From: Flammula alnicola
Lineage: Eukaryota > Basidiomycota > Agaricomycetes > Agaricales > Strophariaceae
DNA length: 64,000 nt
Assembly (NCBI GenBank): GCA_015499995.1
Contig: JADNRV010000038.1
Location: forward strand, 1-64,000
Direction of reading: 5' to 3'
Every line of letters begins with the position of its first letter. Within the stretch, counting starts at the first letter, position 1. The notes below the pieces were generated by a model. It was not told where the DNA came from. It saw only the letters and a list, made by a program, of their open reading frames with translations, and did not search any database. Below are positions 48,081 through 59,256 of this stretch, piece by piece. The position numbers were made by a program, and so were the translations under genes.

Positions 48081-49075
48081 TCATAAGAACGAGAAGAGAA
48101 ACGAGAGACAGGCAAGTGCCGTCAGAAGTCCAATATTGGGAGGAACTTTTGAAGATCTCCAACTTGAACTTGACTTGGGGGTGCTGCTGCTGCTATTGCT
48201 GCTGCTGACATTAAAAGCCTCTAGCACAGTGAAGAGATATCCCGGAGATACAGGAAGACCTGTGTTGATAAATTGCGTAATGGCATTTGCAGAATTATTT
48301 AGTTGTCCGGAATCGTACGTGGTAAGGGGCTGTTGAGCGCTGGGTATCTTGATTTGCTCGAACTGGTATTCGATGAGATGAGAGGCTGCCAAGCTCTGGG
48401 GTGAAAATATATTAATAGGTGGCGGGCTGGAGTCGGCAAGAAGAAAGTATTCGGGATTTATCACGCAGGTGACAGAGTAAAGAGAGTATAGCAGCTAAAG
48501 ACTGAGGTCAGAATACAGAAAACTGGGTAGTTGTGGATCACATACTGCCGATACCGCGCCCTTGGAACGAGCCAAGGTGAATATATCTTCTTCCGTAGTT
48601 GCATTCGTCGCGTTCCGATCACAGGATACGAGAGCTATCCAGGGCGTTGTTGCTGTCGAAACATTGAGGCGTCGGACGTGCCACTGTGTATTTCAATAAC
48701 TCACTCGGGGTGTAAGGTCGTTTACTGTATCCTCAGAGAAATGCACCAGGGCACCCTTTGAAAAATATAAGGCGACAGAATCACGGTAGCAAGAAAGTCG
48801 GTCGCACCTTGCTGTTCCTCGAGCTACCGGGTCCACCCAGTTGGTAGGAGACAGTTTCCAGATAAGAGCTGAGAGAGATTTTAGGAAGGGCCATTTTGCA
48901 GCGAAGGAAGTACAGACCCATTAGCATACCACTCTATGCGTAATGTCGAGACGTCCGTCACGTTAAGGCCGCCAGCAACAGCGATTTGCGTGGAGTTCGT
49001 TGGAAAGGCAGGGACATAAGCATAGACGCTGGGCATGGAGATCACAAGTGCCACAAATATCCTGAGCAGCAGCAT
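48081..49075 (-). CDS. Secreted/membrane protein with PA-like (protease-associated) domain (266 aa)
   Basis: Exons (minus) join in phase: 49075-48918, 48868-48808, 48755-48726, 48683-48546, 48494-48081. The start chosen is MLLLRIFVALVISMPSVYA, a signal peptide; an upstream in-frame Met would put 58 residues before it. The middle (TTPWIALVSCDRNATNAT, DIFTLARSKGAVSALLYS) resembles the PA-like domain of basidiomycete membrane proteins. These often continue with a transmembrane helix and a RING finger. Here the protein ends right after a Ser-rich stretch and a hydrophobic segment (NIGLLTALACLSFLFSFL), with no RING, which suggests a GPI or simple tail anchor. Several N-glycosylation sites are present. 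The third intron is short (42 bp). Function unknown. Confidence 0.72.
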
Positions 49076-49974
49076 CGCAGATGAAACGGGGAGAAATCCC
49101 TCAGGATACCTCAGCCTTGGGTAAGTAAACCTAAAAGATCTAGAGTCAACAAGAGATGCGCAAAAATCATTGATGAACATCCGGTCGGCACTGACTCGGC
49201 GGTGATCCGTGAGATCTATTAAGGCCGGACGTTCCGGCAGCCCGGCCACGGGCGCCTACAGGTTGCGCTACGTTGCGCCACGTCCACGGAGTAATCTGGA
49301 AGGAAATAACTCCCTTAATCAACGATTGTTGAGCTAATACATCAACTTTCGAGACTGAGCATAAACCTACTCAAGACCAAAGTAAGTGTTGATGAGTACT
49401 TAGTGATAGTACGGCGAGTCGGCGACCAACGCGGAGGTCATCGTTCTTGACGCGGGAATATTCATTGGCATCGAACGGTCCCAATATTTGCACCTTTTGA
49501 CGATACAGGCGACATACAATGCTCCAGAGAGGGATATGAAAATTGAAGGGTTCCACGGACTCGGATGGCGGACCAGGACGAAGAGGAAATCTCCCTGTGA
49601 CATCGTGACCGTATGTTGGGAGAGTCACAAATCTCCACGTTGGCAAGTTGCTGAGCGACGTCGCAGGCATCCTATCTTCTCAAAACGCAGCGACGATGCA
49701 TATTTTCACATTCCACCGTCTTGCTCTTGTTCCATCCACTGGCTCTGAACATGTGGGATTCATCTGACAAGTCTTGAAAGAAAAGAAAATGCTCAGCCTC
49801 CGTCTGGATCCAGCCGTCGGATCCTTTTGACTTATAATTAAGTATGGTTATTTCACTGGATTTACTTTGAATTTACGAAGCCGGTAAATCGTGGTCGGCA
49901 GGGCACCAAATGTCCGGGGCGCCGAGGTTGGGTTGGAGGAGAGCCGCGAGGAGGCACCACGGCCGTCAAAATGA

Positions 49975-50008
49975 CCCTGCATAGGTGATGTCCCTGCATA
50001 GGTGATGT
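49975..50008. repeat. Perfect 17-bp tandem duplication
   Basis: CCCTGCATAGGTGATGT occurs twice back to back at 49975-49991 and 49992-50008. Confidence 0.95.
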
Positions 50009-51061
50009 AAGGGATATAAGGTGTCCTTGGGAGGGTCGGCGAGTGCGTTGAGCACATTTTTGGCTCGAGCTTTGAGCTAGAAATGAGCCAAATGTGAGTG
50101 GGCTCTCTAAATACACTGAAAACGCAAAAATGGAATGAAATGAGGATGCCTACATGGTCTGACAGCTGGAATAACAGGCCACTAATGTGCCACCATCAAT
50201 GGCCGAGAGAGCCGTCGATGGCATCAAAGGCAAGGCGCGTAAGCGCTGGCTCGCGAGGTTGTAAATCGGGCCACGTTGACTGAGCCGGTTCGCTGTAAAT
50301 TGAGCGTAAATCGGGTTGATTTACCGTAAATTCCTCAAAATAAGTTACTTATCTCACTTATGCCAGCCAAGGCCTACTTATTTGTCCCCAGGTCACAGAA
50401 AACAAAGTCATTTCGCACTGTGAGCCTTACTTTCCTCATTGACAATGTATTTACAATGTATATTTTGTATTTGTATCTAAGAGTAGTTAAGAGTAGTCTC
50501 CTGTGATCGAGAGCATGTCCCAAGGAAAGGGCACGGCCCCAGGCGACACTGCGAGGAGAGCGCGAGGAGAGCGCCCCGAGGCGAACACGCAGCGAGGCAC
50601 GTCGAACGCCTGTCAAGGCTCGTGGGATAGCGCCGGCGGAGCCAGACCAAAACAGGGAATTTCGCTAAATTTAGAAGGAGACTGATCCGAGAGGCGGATG
50701 TCCCTAAGCGAGCGACGGCATCTCGGCACCCGCCAGCGATCGGTAAGATCGGTAAATCCTACGGCATAAGTTCAAGGTCGATCGAGACATGGACATCGAT
50801 GATCGTATTGGTATCTGGCACGCAAATCAACGTCAGCATTGGTTGCCAGGCCTTGCTCCCGAGCTACGAGTTTCCATCATCCACATATTCGCTGTGATCA
50901 CAGTGTTTGCAGTGTTTGAGCTTCGATCGTGGCGCCGACCAGAGACCCTCCTGGACTGGCAAGCTATCTCCGAGCTAACCTTGACAGCCTTTAGGAGAAC
51001 TTGGTTGGAACTAATTGCACTGTTGTTTTGGATGTCATTCTCCTTTCCACTATTTCCTTCC

Positions 51062-51068
51062 TATAAAT
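51062..51068 (+). promoter_or_regulatory. TATA-like box of the M43 protease gene
   Basis: TATAAAT about 118 bp upstream of the ATG at 51186. Confidence 0.4.
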
Positions 51069-51185
51069 GTTCGCTTTCCATGGGGAACGTTGGTCACCTT
51101 TGCTCGCTGGCTCGAATCACGCATAGATCCCATACCCACGCATTTTTATTTTCACCGCCTCCTCCGTCCTTCATCTGCATTTGGA

Positions 51186-52395
51186 ATGCGTTCTCAGATT
51201 GCCCTTCTTCTTGCTTGCATTACTTGCGTAATTGGTCTCCCACAAGTCCCTTTTGAAGCTGCAGACCGGCTTTCAAGGTGAGTTTTACTTGAAATGTATG
51301 CGCTTTTAACGTCGTATGCTCACTCCCTTTTGCAGAAAATGTGGCACCGAAGGCGACAACCACAAACTTGCCCAGTACGAGAGGAGCTTTCAACAGGATC
51401 GCATCCCGTTCCTCGAGGGCATAGATGCAACATCGTCTGCTGTCATTCAGACACATTTCCATATTATCGTATCCGATGCCAGCACAGAGGCAGAAGGTTC
51501 GATTCCGTAGGTTTTTTCTCAATATATGCACCTGCATACTATACAAATTTGCTTATCAACTCGATATAGGGACGTCCAGTTGCAGATGCAGATGTCGACG
51601 CTCAACTCGGACTACCGGCCAACGGGGCTTTCATTCGACTTGGCGAGCGTTGACACGACCGTTAACAAAGATTGGTTTACAAATGGTGGTCCAGGAACGT
51701 AAGTTTTATTTATCGCCTTAAATCATCCATGAACTCTTGTCTTTTCGTCGTCCCAGCCCTCAACAAGCGGAGATGAAGAAGAACCTCCGTAAGGGCGGAG
51801 CGAAAGATCTTAACGTCTACACCGTCGAGTAAGCTAGGACGCGATATGCTGTGGGCTTATTTACCAACTGCTTTAGTTTTACCGGGTCTTGGGCAGGTCT
51901 GCTTGGTTACTCCACTTTCCCAGTGGCATACAAGAGTGCCTCAGACGACGATGGTATCGTCATTCTGTACAGCACTCTTCCTGGCGGCAACAGCGCGCCG
52001 TACAACTTGGGCCGGACGCTGACACATGAGTCAGGCCACTGGGTCGGGTTATACCACACTTTTCAGGCATGTCAAGTTCTTTCTCTCTTTGTCTAATCAT
52101 TAACTAGAGGACGGCTGTCGACAGGGAGGCTGCACGGATCCTGGAGATTACGTCTCGGATACACCGCAAGAAGCCACTCCCGCTAGCGGATGTCCAATCA
52201 GCCGTGATACTTGTTCCAGCGCAGGAGCTGACCCCACTCGTGAGTCGAGCCTCAGTTATGAATCGCGCATGTTCTCACTCAGTCGTAGAGAACTTCATGG
52301 ATTATTCGGATGATTCTTGCATGAATAATTTTACACCGCTGCAAACCAACCGCATGAAGTCCCAGCTCATGACATATCGTAACATGACATTCTGA
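51186..52395 (+). CDS. Secreted M43 (pappalysin-like) metalloprotease (293 aa)
   Basis: Seven exons in phase: 51186-51277, 51336-51506, 51570-51698, 51757-51828, 51877-52066, 52125-52239, 52283-52395. The signal peptide is [18 protein letters not shown] short propeptide-like segment follows. The catalytic domain has the zinc motif [13 protein letters not shown] (HExxHxxGxxH) in exon 5 and the Met-turn region [11 protein letters not shown] in the last exon. The Cys-rich loop [14 protein letters not shown] is family-typical. Length and order match fungal extracellular metalloproteases of this family, which digest external protein. The fifth intron (52067-52124) begins GC rather than GT; it is needed to keep phase and to give the expected sequence after the zinc motif. 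All active-site residues are present, so the gene looks functional. Confidence 0.9.
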
Positions 52396-52713
52396 GGCCT
52401 GGTCCATCCTACGTACTTACTTCGAGAGCTAGCGTAACGCCGACACATTAAAATAACTCCTAGAGTACGAGGAAAAAAGAAGGAATTCCGAGAATTTGAA
52501 TTTTGAGCTACCTACATAGACAGGGTATTGAAGATGAAGGATCAACCTTCTGGAATATGCGGCTAGGCATGATTAAATATCTCGAGGATGTCATAAAGAC
52601 TACATACGTGATTGAAAGTATGACATTGTCTTACAATAACAGTAACAGCGCATGAAATAGCGCAGACCCACAGTATACAGTACAACCAAAAGTGAATTGG
52701 AAGGACAGACCAT
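52396..52713. other. Convergent 3' flanks
   Basis: About 320 bp between the convergent ends of the protease and KRE6 genes. Nothing else seen. Confidence 0.5.
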
Positions 52714-55651
52714 TCAATTACATCCGCCAGGTTGCAGTTTGTTTTTGGGCCAAGGTTGCTTGTAATCCGACCAAATCGTCAGGTTGGGGTTTGTATATAC
52801 TTCTTTATAGCTATATCACAAACATTAGCATATGCGATGGCCGGAAACATAATGAGAATCAACACATACGTGTCAATGTAGGCAGCAGTAGGGAAATCTT
52901 TTGGATCACAACCGACGTTGACGGAATCTTTGCGTTGATACACTCTGATGTAGTCGACAAGCATCGTCGCCGGGAACTGCAGAGTCGTATCGATAATGCC
53001 GAAACCTTGGGAGATACCGAGATTGGTGATGAGGTACTGGAGTGATGAACGGGGTTACTACAGGTTCTGAACGGCTTTTAAAGGAATTCACCATCGGTTC
53101 GAGCGGAACCAAGCGTCGGCTAATTTCGACTGAGGTGTCGGCGTCTAATCCATCGGAATAGAGCGTCCATGCGCGGACTTCATTAATCCAGGCAATGTAA
53201 GCACCATCGAAGCTAGAGGACACAGCCAGTTTTTTTAAAATTATTTTAAATCACGGGTATTATGTCGGAAAATACATACCCTGGTTTATATTCGAACCCG
53301 TACAAGGCGAAGCAAGTACCAGGGTCCTCATAGCACTCAGGATTCGTCAAACCCAAGCCACTAGTCGTTTGTTGGTAGCGACCTGTTGGCATGACGAATA
53401 AGATTGACGAATGACTTATTTAAGAAAATAGGCAGTTCGATAAGGACGTACTTCCTTGATACGTATTTAAGACAGTCCTATTTGGATCGTCGAAGACGGC
53501 AGTATTGTTGTTGTATGTGAAATGGTATCTTGCCTGCAGATGACTCATAAGAACGAGATAAAATAGGCCCATGTCTTTTTTACTCACATTGAACGGTGCC
53601 CATTGAGATGACAAAGAAACATAGCCAACTGCGTCGGTAACTGTTGCTTCGAGAACGTCGATTTCAGGAGCTGCGCGGCCAACGTATGATCCATCCGCCC
53701 TCATGGGGCCAGGATGCGACTCTCCAGGGCAAGTACACGCGGCTACATGAAGTCAGCAACTTTCAGCCAGTTTACATTGGAATTGTACATACATAATCGT
53801 TGTCCTGAGAGATATGACTATGGCAAGATAAGCTATGGAACACATCGATATCCGCCAATACTCACCAGTGTGCCATTTGCCTTTGGATCGCCATGAACTG
53901 TGGCTGCCACAGGAGTACTGGTACCAGGATAGGTCTGATTGGGTAGTGTTCCTACATCACACGAATCGTAGCTATACGGCCACTAAACAAGGTATTAGTA
54001 TTAAGAAATGGTCGCAATAGATCGCACCGCACAAGGCCTTCGACACTCGCACCGAATCCAGCTCGTCCTACAGCCAGTCATCAGTACAAGTTCATCGAAT
54101 GGAGAAAGTTTGCTACCTAAATTTCCCATGGTCCAACTGGGCAATTTAAAAAAAAAAAAACATGAATCACGGGGGTTGTTCAATGTAAAGCATTACACTT
54201 ACACAGCGGGCCACAATCCACTATTTGGCTTGATCTCAGAAACGCAAAGAAAAAGTGGATTAAAATTCTCGCCTGACAGTACTCTTGCCAGGCAGCTGGA
54301 CATTAGCTGGACAGGAGAAGCAGCATTAGAACGAGATATTCGAGTTAAAGAACCGATATACGCGCCAACAAGCAGACCACCAGTGAAACAGAACTTGTTC
54401 CTGAAGGACGTAAAAACGTGATCACGAGTAGAAAACGAGGGAGAGGATGTATTTACCATGTTTGAATCTGAGAAATCGGTTAGACACGCTTAGAGGAAGC
54501 AATGGTTTAAACCCGTACCATCCCAGATCTGTATGTCATATTGTGGTTATCGACTGGGTCGGTGACACGATCTATTCTCATTCGCAGATTGCCACCTGCA
54601 GTTGTCGCTAAAAGAAAGAAAACACGGTCTCGGGATATGTTCAAGGGAAATGAATGAAGAGGCATACCCTGTTGTGGGTCATACCATTCCAAATCATCCT
54701 GCAAGAAACCATGAGCGTAGATAAATTTACTACTTTCAGGTACTCACTGTGCCCCAGTAGTGTAAGTCTAGAGCTTCCCAAAACGGATCGTCGCCTGGAT
54801 AGAATGTTCGACCGTCCTGATTAAATTCGTCGGAGAACACCAAAACCATATCTTCATTGTCGTGATACGACTTCACGGTATATGCTGACTGGGGCGTATC
54901 TTTGTCGATAAGGCCGAAATTCCCTGGGAGGTCAGGTATCTGACCTGTGGCATTAATGCCACCCAAGTTGAATCCACCCTGGTTCGTCTGCGTTTTCTGC
55001 AGAAAATGCGACAATATAGGATAGCCTTTCGCGGTATGAGTATAAATGGGGTTCCGTTATTAAGTAAAAGAGACGCACCACCGCTAGAGAAGATAATATT
55101 TATCAGTTTGGAAGTCCGGACATGGAATGTGTTAAGATACACACAAGAGCATCAGGCATCCCAAGGCCAGGATAAAGAGGCATCCAAGGTTTCCTAAACC
55201 ACGAAGAGTGAAAATTGACCGCCCACGATCATTCTTTCTGTCCCGCTTTGGATCTGGGTTGTGTAAGAAGTCGTCGGGCTCGCGATTGGTCATTAGAAGA
55301 GGCAAACCCCATGATACAGGGGAGGCCGGGAGCGAATACTAGAGGGAGGAGTTGTAGTACAATAATCAAACTCAAATGATTTGATGTAATACCTTTTCTG
55401 AGAGCGAGGCCTATATAGGCTCCCGTTTAGCACACAGGTGGAGAAGAAATGAAGTTGTCACGTACCGGATGCCCCGATGACGATCGACGACCACCTTTAC
55501 CTGGACTTCGCGGAGTGCTGGCTGTCGAAGCTGGTGATGGCTGGCGTCTGGCTACGTTTGGTGCTGACGAAGTCGAAGGGCGGCCACCTGATAGCAGACT
55601 CGTCGTTGAGGAATTTTGGCTTGGAAATGGTCCATTCTGATTGCGGTTCAT
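52714..55651 (-). CDS. KRE6: Kre6/Skn1-type beta-glucan synthesis-associated protein, GH16 (604 aa, 19 exons)
   Basis: Exons (minus): 55651-55466, 55338-55143, 55025-54748, 54698-54668, 54607-54519, 54467-54457, 54400-54354, 54306-54278, 54228-54203, 54136-54117, 54067-54033, 53982-53866, 53817-53793, 53742-53588, 53533-53452, 53382-53280, 53212-53092, 53036-52870, 52810-52714. All are in phase. It is a type II membrane protein: a Ser/Pro-rich cytoplasmic N-terminus (1-100), a membrane helix (LGCLFILALGCLMLLC), then a lumenal GH16-like domain (VFSDEFNQDGRTFYPGDDPFWEA, GLWPAVWTMGNLG, APEIDVLEA). It is needed for beta-1,6-glucan formation in the secretory pathway. The stretch after FCFTGG reads LLVGAYI instead of the usual YIEV, so the join after exon 7 is the least certain. 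KRE6 versus SKN1 cannot be separated here. Confidence 0.92.
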
Positions 55652-58561
55652 TACGGAGGAAAATACAGATAACAGGGGTTGGTGATGGGTTGAATTGCGC
55701 TCGGGCGCGAGAGTCCTTGATAACACAAACGAATGACAGGATATCGGATATCGCAGAAACGACAGTAGAAACGAGAGGGATGCAGAGGGTCCAGTCGTGG
55801 AAGACAGTGGATATCCTCGCCAAGTGGAAAGCCAAGCATTTCCTGAAAACAGAGGGTTTCAATTCAGATGAAATAAATCAGCGATTGCGAAAAAGATGAT
55901 CACCAACGTTCGTTCCTGGCATCCTGACCACAAGTCTGCACAAGATTTATCCGATATCGGACAACCAGCATGGAGAATTCTCTCTGCCCTTGATGAATCC
56001 ACTATTTAGACGCGAATTCCGCGCTATTCCGCGCCCTCGTAAGACCGAAATTGCCTTGTTCGTCTGGAGTCCGACCCTAGCTGGGGTGTCCATATGCGCA
56101 GTGAGAGCGCCAAGAATTGCAGCCTGGGCAGGTCGGGCTGGCTTGCGAAGTTTGCTTCTCGAGTTTGAATGCTGTTGGGTTCCAAGTCGAGAGCGTTCTT
56201 GGGACTTTAAAATTAATTGGAGCCATAAGCATCTGAACCGGACTCTACAAGCTTTCTAGTCACGGCGTGAAGAGCTCCCAGCACCGATTCAGAGCATCAA
56301 GCACGTCCGGGACCGCGTGTAGTGTCGTTATGCAAGAGGGCATCCTTCTCCTACTAAGGTGGACGCGCGCTTTGTTCTGTAGGGAGGAAAAAATGTGAAC
56401 ATCGTAATAAGGAAGAGAGAGGTTCAGCCACCACTTCTTACTGCCATCCGCAGCTCAGGGTCCCATCGAAGTAAACAAACGGATCACAAAGTCTTCTGAC
56501 GCTCCTAACCCAAAAATATTCTTTCATGATGCAACATGTATGCTATTTGAATACAAGTCGGCGATGTAGTCAAAGACCAAGTAACACACTACCAACACAC
56601 TACTAGGATCAATCGTTCCATACATGTACCGACCAAAACGTCATTCAAAAGTTCCGGATAGGACGGACGGTAGAGTTGAAATAAAGAAGATATCGCCGAC
56701 GGAGTTCCCAGTCGTACTTTGTGACACAACCAAACCCGGAGAAGAATAGATGTGGTATGTTTTCCAACCCTAGGGGCGTCAGTGGTTTCATGACTCCGAC
56801 CCGTCGACGAAACTGGGGAAAGACGAGTTAAACAGTTGGGTGGTGTCGTTATGGTCGGTGCTGATGGTCGTTACTTATTGAGCCGGTTAATATCAACTCT
56901 GAAGGTCAGATATAAGCATACATCTAGCAACAATCATAAGAGAGGAGGCATTACCCCACTTCTGAGTCCCATCTGTCTGATTGACTGGACACGGTAGCGA
57001 AAGATCGCATCGACACCGGCAGATGTCACGACTGGTTCTATAATAAATATCTGTGAAAAGGAAGTTATAGTATATGTGTGGATGGGACATAAAACATACG
57101 CGATAGAAGATGATTGGATATTCCTGGAAAGAACACCTCGATCTGCGCAAGCGTTACAATCGTCGAATTGAATGGATTGCGATTCTCTGTTGCAAGGACA
57201 GAGAAATCATTCTATCCAAATGTTATTGGGTCCGGGCCGAACATAAACTTTTGTTAAGTGATGGAGTAGCTTGCCGGGAACCCCGAAGGCGCCCAAAAAT
57301 CAGATAATGAGACCATGAAAAGAGACAAAATTTAGACCACTTTCTTGGAGGCGGAAGTTCTACAAGATCGGCTTGAACCGAAGTCGACTCCTTTCTCGTG
57401 GGTGGAAACAAAAGCGCACAGGACTCAGAATAGTTGCATCCATCTTATCGCCCTCAGTCAACTCGAGGTTCGTCATCGTTCTCTGGCCAGAAGTGAAAAA
57501 AAATCCGCAAAGGCTCTAGAATGATAGCCACATATTCTTACTAGTAGACGTGAGGCCTCTCCATGAATTCCCAACAGTTAATTGACAGGACTTGGATACG
57601 CTGCGCGTCCGGATCCCAGATAACGAGCGAAAGACCACCTTTAATCTTAGCAGCTAATGGGCCAAAGGCACTCTAGTATTCGCGTAGAGTCACATCCGTT
57701 TGTTTTTGCAGGGCCGCGGGGCCAACTTTAGCATGTATTCCACCCTCGAGGTCACGGTCCGCACCGAGGACACCAAAGTATCTTGAAGATAACAATAGTC
57801 AGTTGAAACCGGGCCCCACATTCGGGGATGCGACTGAAGGTGAAGTGAGAGCATTTCATCAAGCAGGAATCCTTCCACAACATCGAGAAAGTTTGAGAAC
57901 TTGGGGAAAGTGATTTTGAGCTCATGGACAAAATGACGACCGTGGTTATGGTGGTCGCAAGCACAGTTCAAGTTTCGTTGATGGTGCCCTTAAAAACGGA
58001 CTTTGAAATCCGCGTGCGCCACTTTAACCTTAATTATCCTATGCTCTGAGATTGGACGAAGATTGAACCTTGTCCTATTGAAATCAGGGATGAGCTGCAA
58101 CTGAATATTGTAAAGTCCATGAATGCTGCAACACGCATAAATGTCTCCCTATAACCTCAATCTCAGGTTTATATTTCTAGAGTTTTTTTGTAAATTCGGC
58201 GTTCACTTGGCGTTCACGGACATTCCGCCGGCCGAGAGAAGAGGCAGTATTAGGGAAGGCAACATATGAGGAGAACAACAGTCGTAACGCTGAGCCTTGT
58301 ATCAACGACAATTTACTACGAGATCATTTTTGTTAAACTCGCTGTCTGTACCTGCTTCTGCCGTGTTCCTTTCCCGAGTGACCTTACACGACTCCTGTTA
58401 CAGCTCGTTATACTTATAGCTTTAAATAACTTAACCAAATGGACGCTTTTCAGGGCGAAAGCGTGATTTCTACCTGACTTGTATACGCAGTAATTTTCGG
58501 TTGACTTGAGTGGTTGGCTCGGCCTCGAGCTAAAAATAGTTTCAAGCCAGGACCACTTATA
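55652..58561. other. Gene-poor stretch
   Basis: No gene identified. A minus-strand frame at 57690-57971 (LLDEMLSLHLQSHP, WGPVSTDYCYLQDTLV) looks protein-like but has no start context, partner exons or recognised domain. It may be a relic. Confidence 0.4.
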
Positions 58562-59254
58562 CAGTCGCGGACAAACAAAGTCAACCAAAAATATCGAAGT
58601 ATTTTAAATACCCCGACAATAGTCGGAATCGACGCAGATTGATGAGACGATTCTAACGCTACCCATTTCATCAAATTCTATCGAGCCAATCCTTCAGAAA
58701 TTTCCAAATAAGGTTTTTGGACCCTCAAAAATTGGCCAGACCGTGGGAATTGCTTCAAAAATCACCGAAAATTGTGCAATCGACTCCTTTTGATGAGAGG
58801 GGAATGATCCCGCAAAAATTGGAACGTTCTATCGAGCCGTTTCGGCTAAATAAATTCATAAATAGTCGCCGAAAATGGTAATTGATCGGTAATCAAGAGA
58901 ATCCGGCCTCCGCTCGGTTCCTTCCGCGAACCCTAGACCTTCACGGGAAATGCTCTCATTAGAATCTCCGCCATTTATAGGCAATTGAGGGCGGTAAGCA
59001 ACCATCGTCAGGAATTTGACCTCACACTGGGCCCCTTCGAGTCAATTTCGGTCACTCAGGACCCTGAATTGGGGGCATAACATTCGAAAATTTAGGGCAA
59101 AAATTTGGCCGAACACATCCGCTCGTGGGAAAAACTTCGGAGATGTGTTTTTCGATGTATTTCGTCGAGCTGAACAAGATTCTGCAAAAATATTGCCAAA
59201 ATATTGCCTGGGAGCCGAGATACTGGACTTGTTGACTTTGTTTGTCCGCGACTG
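58562..59254. mobile_element. MITE with 24-bp perfect terminal inverted repeats and TA target duplication (693 bp)
   Basis: The left end CAGTCGCGGACAAACAAAG and the right end CTTTGTTTGTCCGCGACTG are inverse copies; the match covers 24 bp without mismatch. TA flanks both sides (58560-58561 and 59255-59256), as for Tc1/mariner (pogo/Fot1-like) elements. No transposase frame is present inside, so it is a non-autonomous derivative. Confidence 0.92.
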
Positions 59255-59256
59255 TA

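Larger units (their letters stand above)
49076..51185. other. Intergenic region with a short tandem repeat and possible old repeat DNA
   Basis: About 2.1 kb without a convincing gene. It contains a 17-bp direct repeat (49975-50008). From about 50280 to 50780 the composition changes to GC-rich direct echoes (GAGGAGAGCGC, GATCGGTAAGATCGGTAA), which could be transposon remnant, but no terminal repeat or coding match supports that. Confidence 0.45.

Noticed and set aside
48705..48755. PA-domain gene read as disrupted because exons 3 and 4 were out of phase
   Set aside because: Using the upstream GTAAAC donor and the ACACAG acceptor (42-bp intron, 48725-48684) restores phase, so no lesion is needed.
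50280..50790. Possible LTR or retrotransposon leader
   Set aside because: The composition is suggestive, but there is no paired terminal repeat, primer-binding site or coding match in the window.
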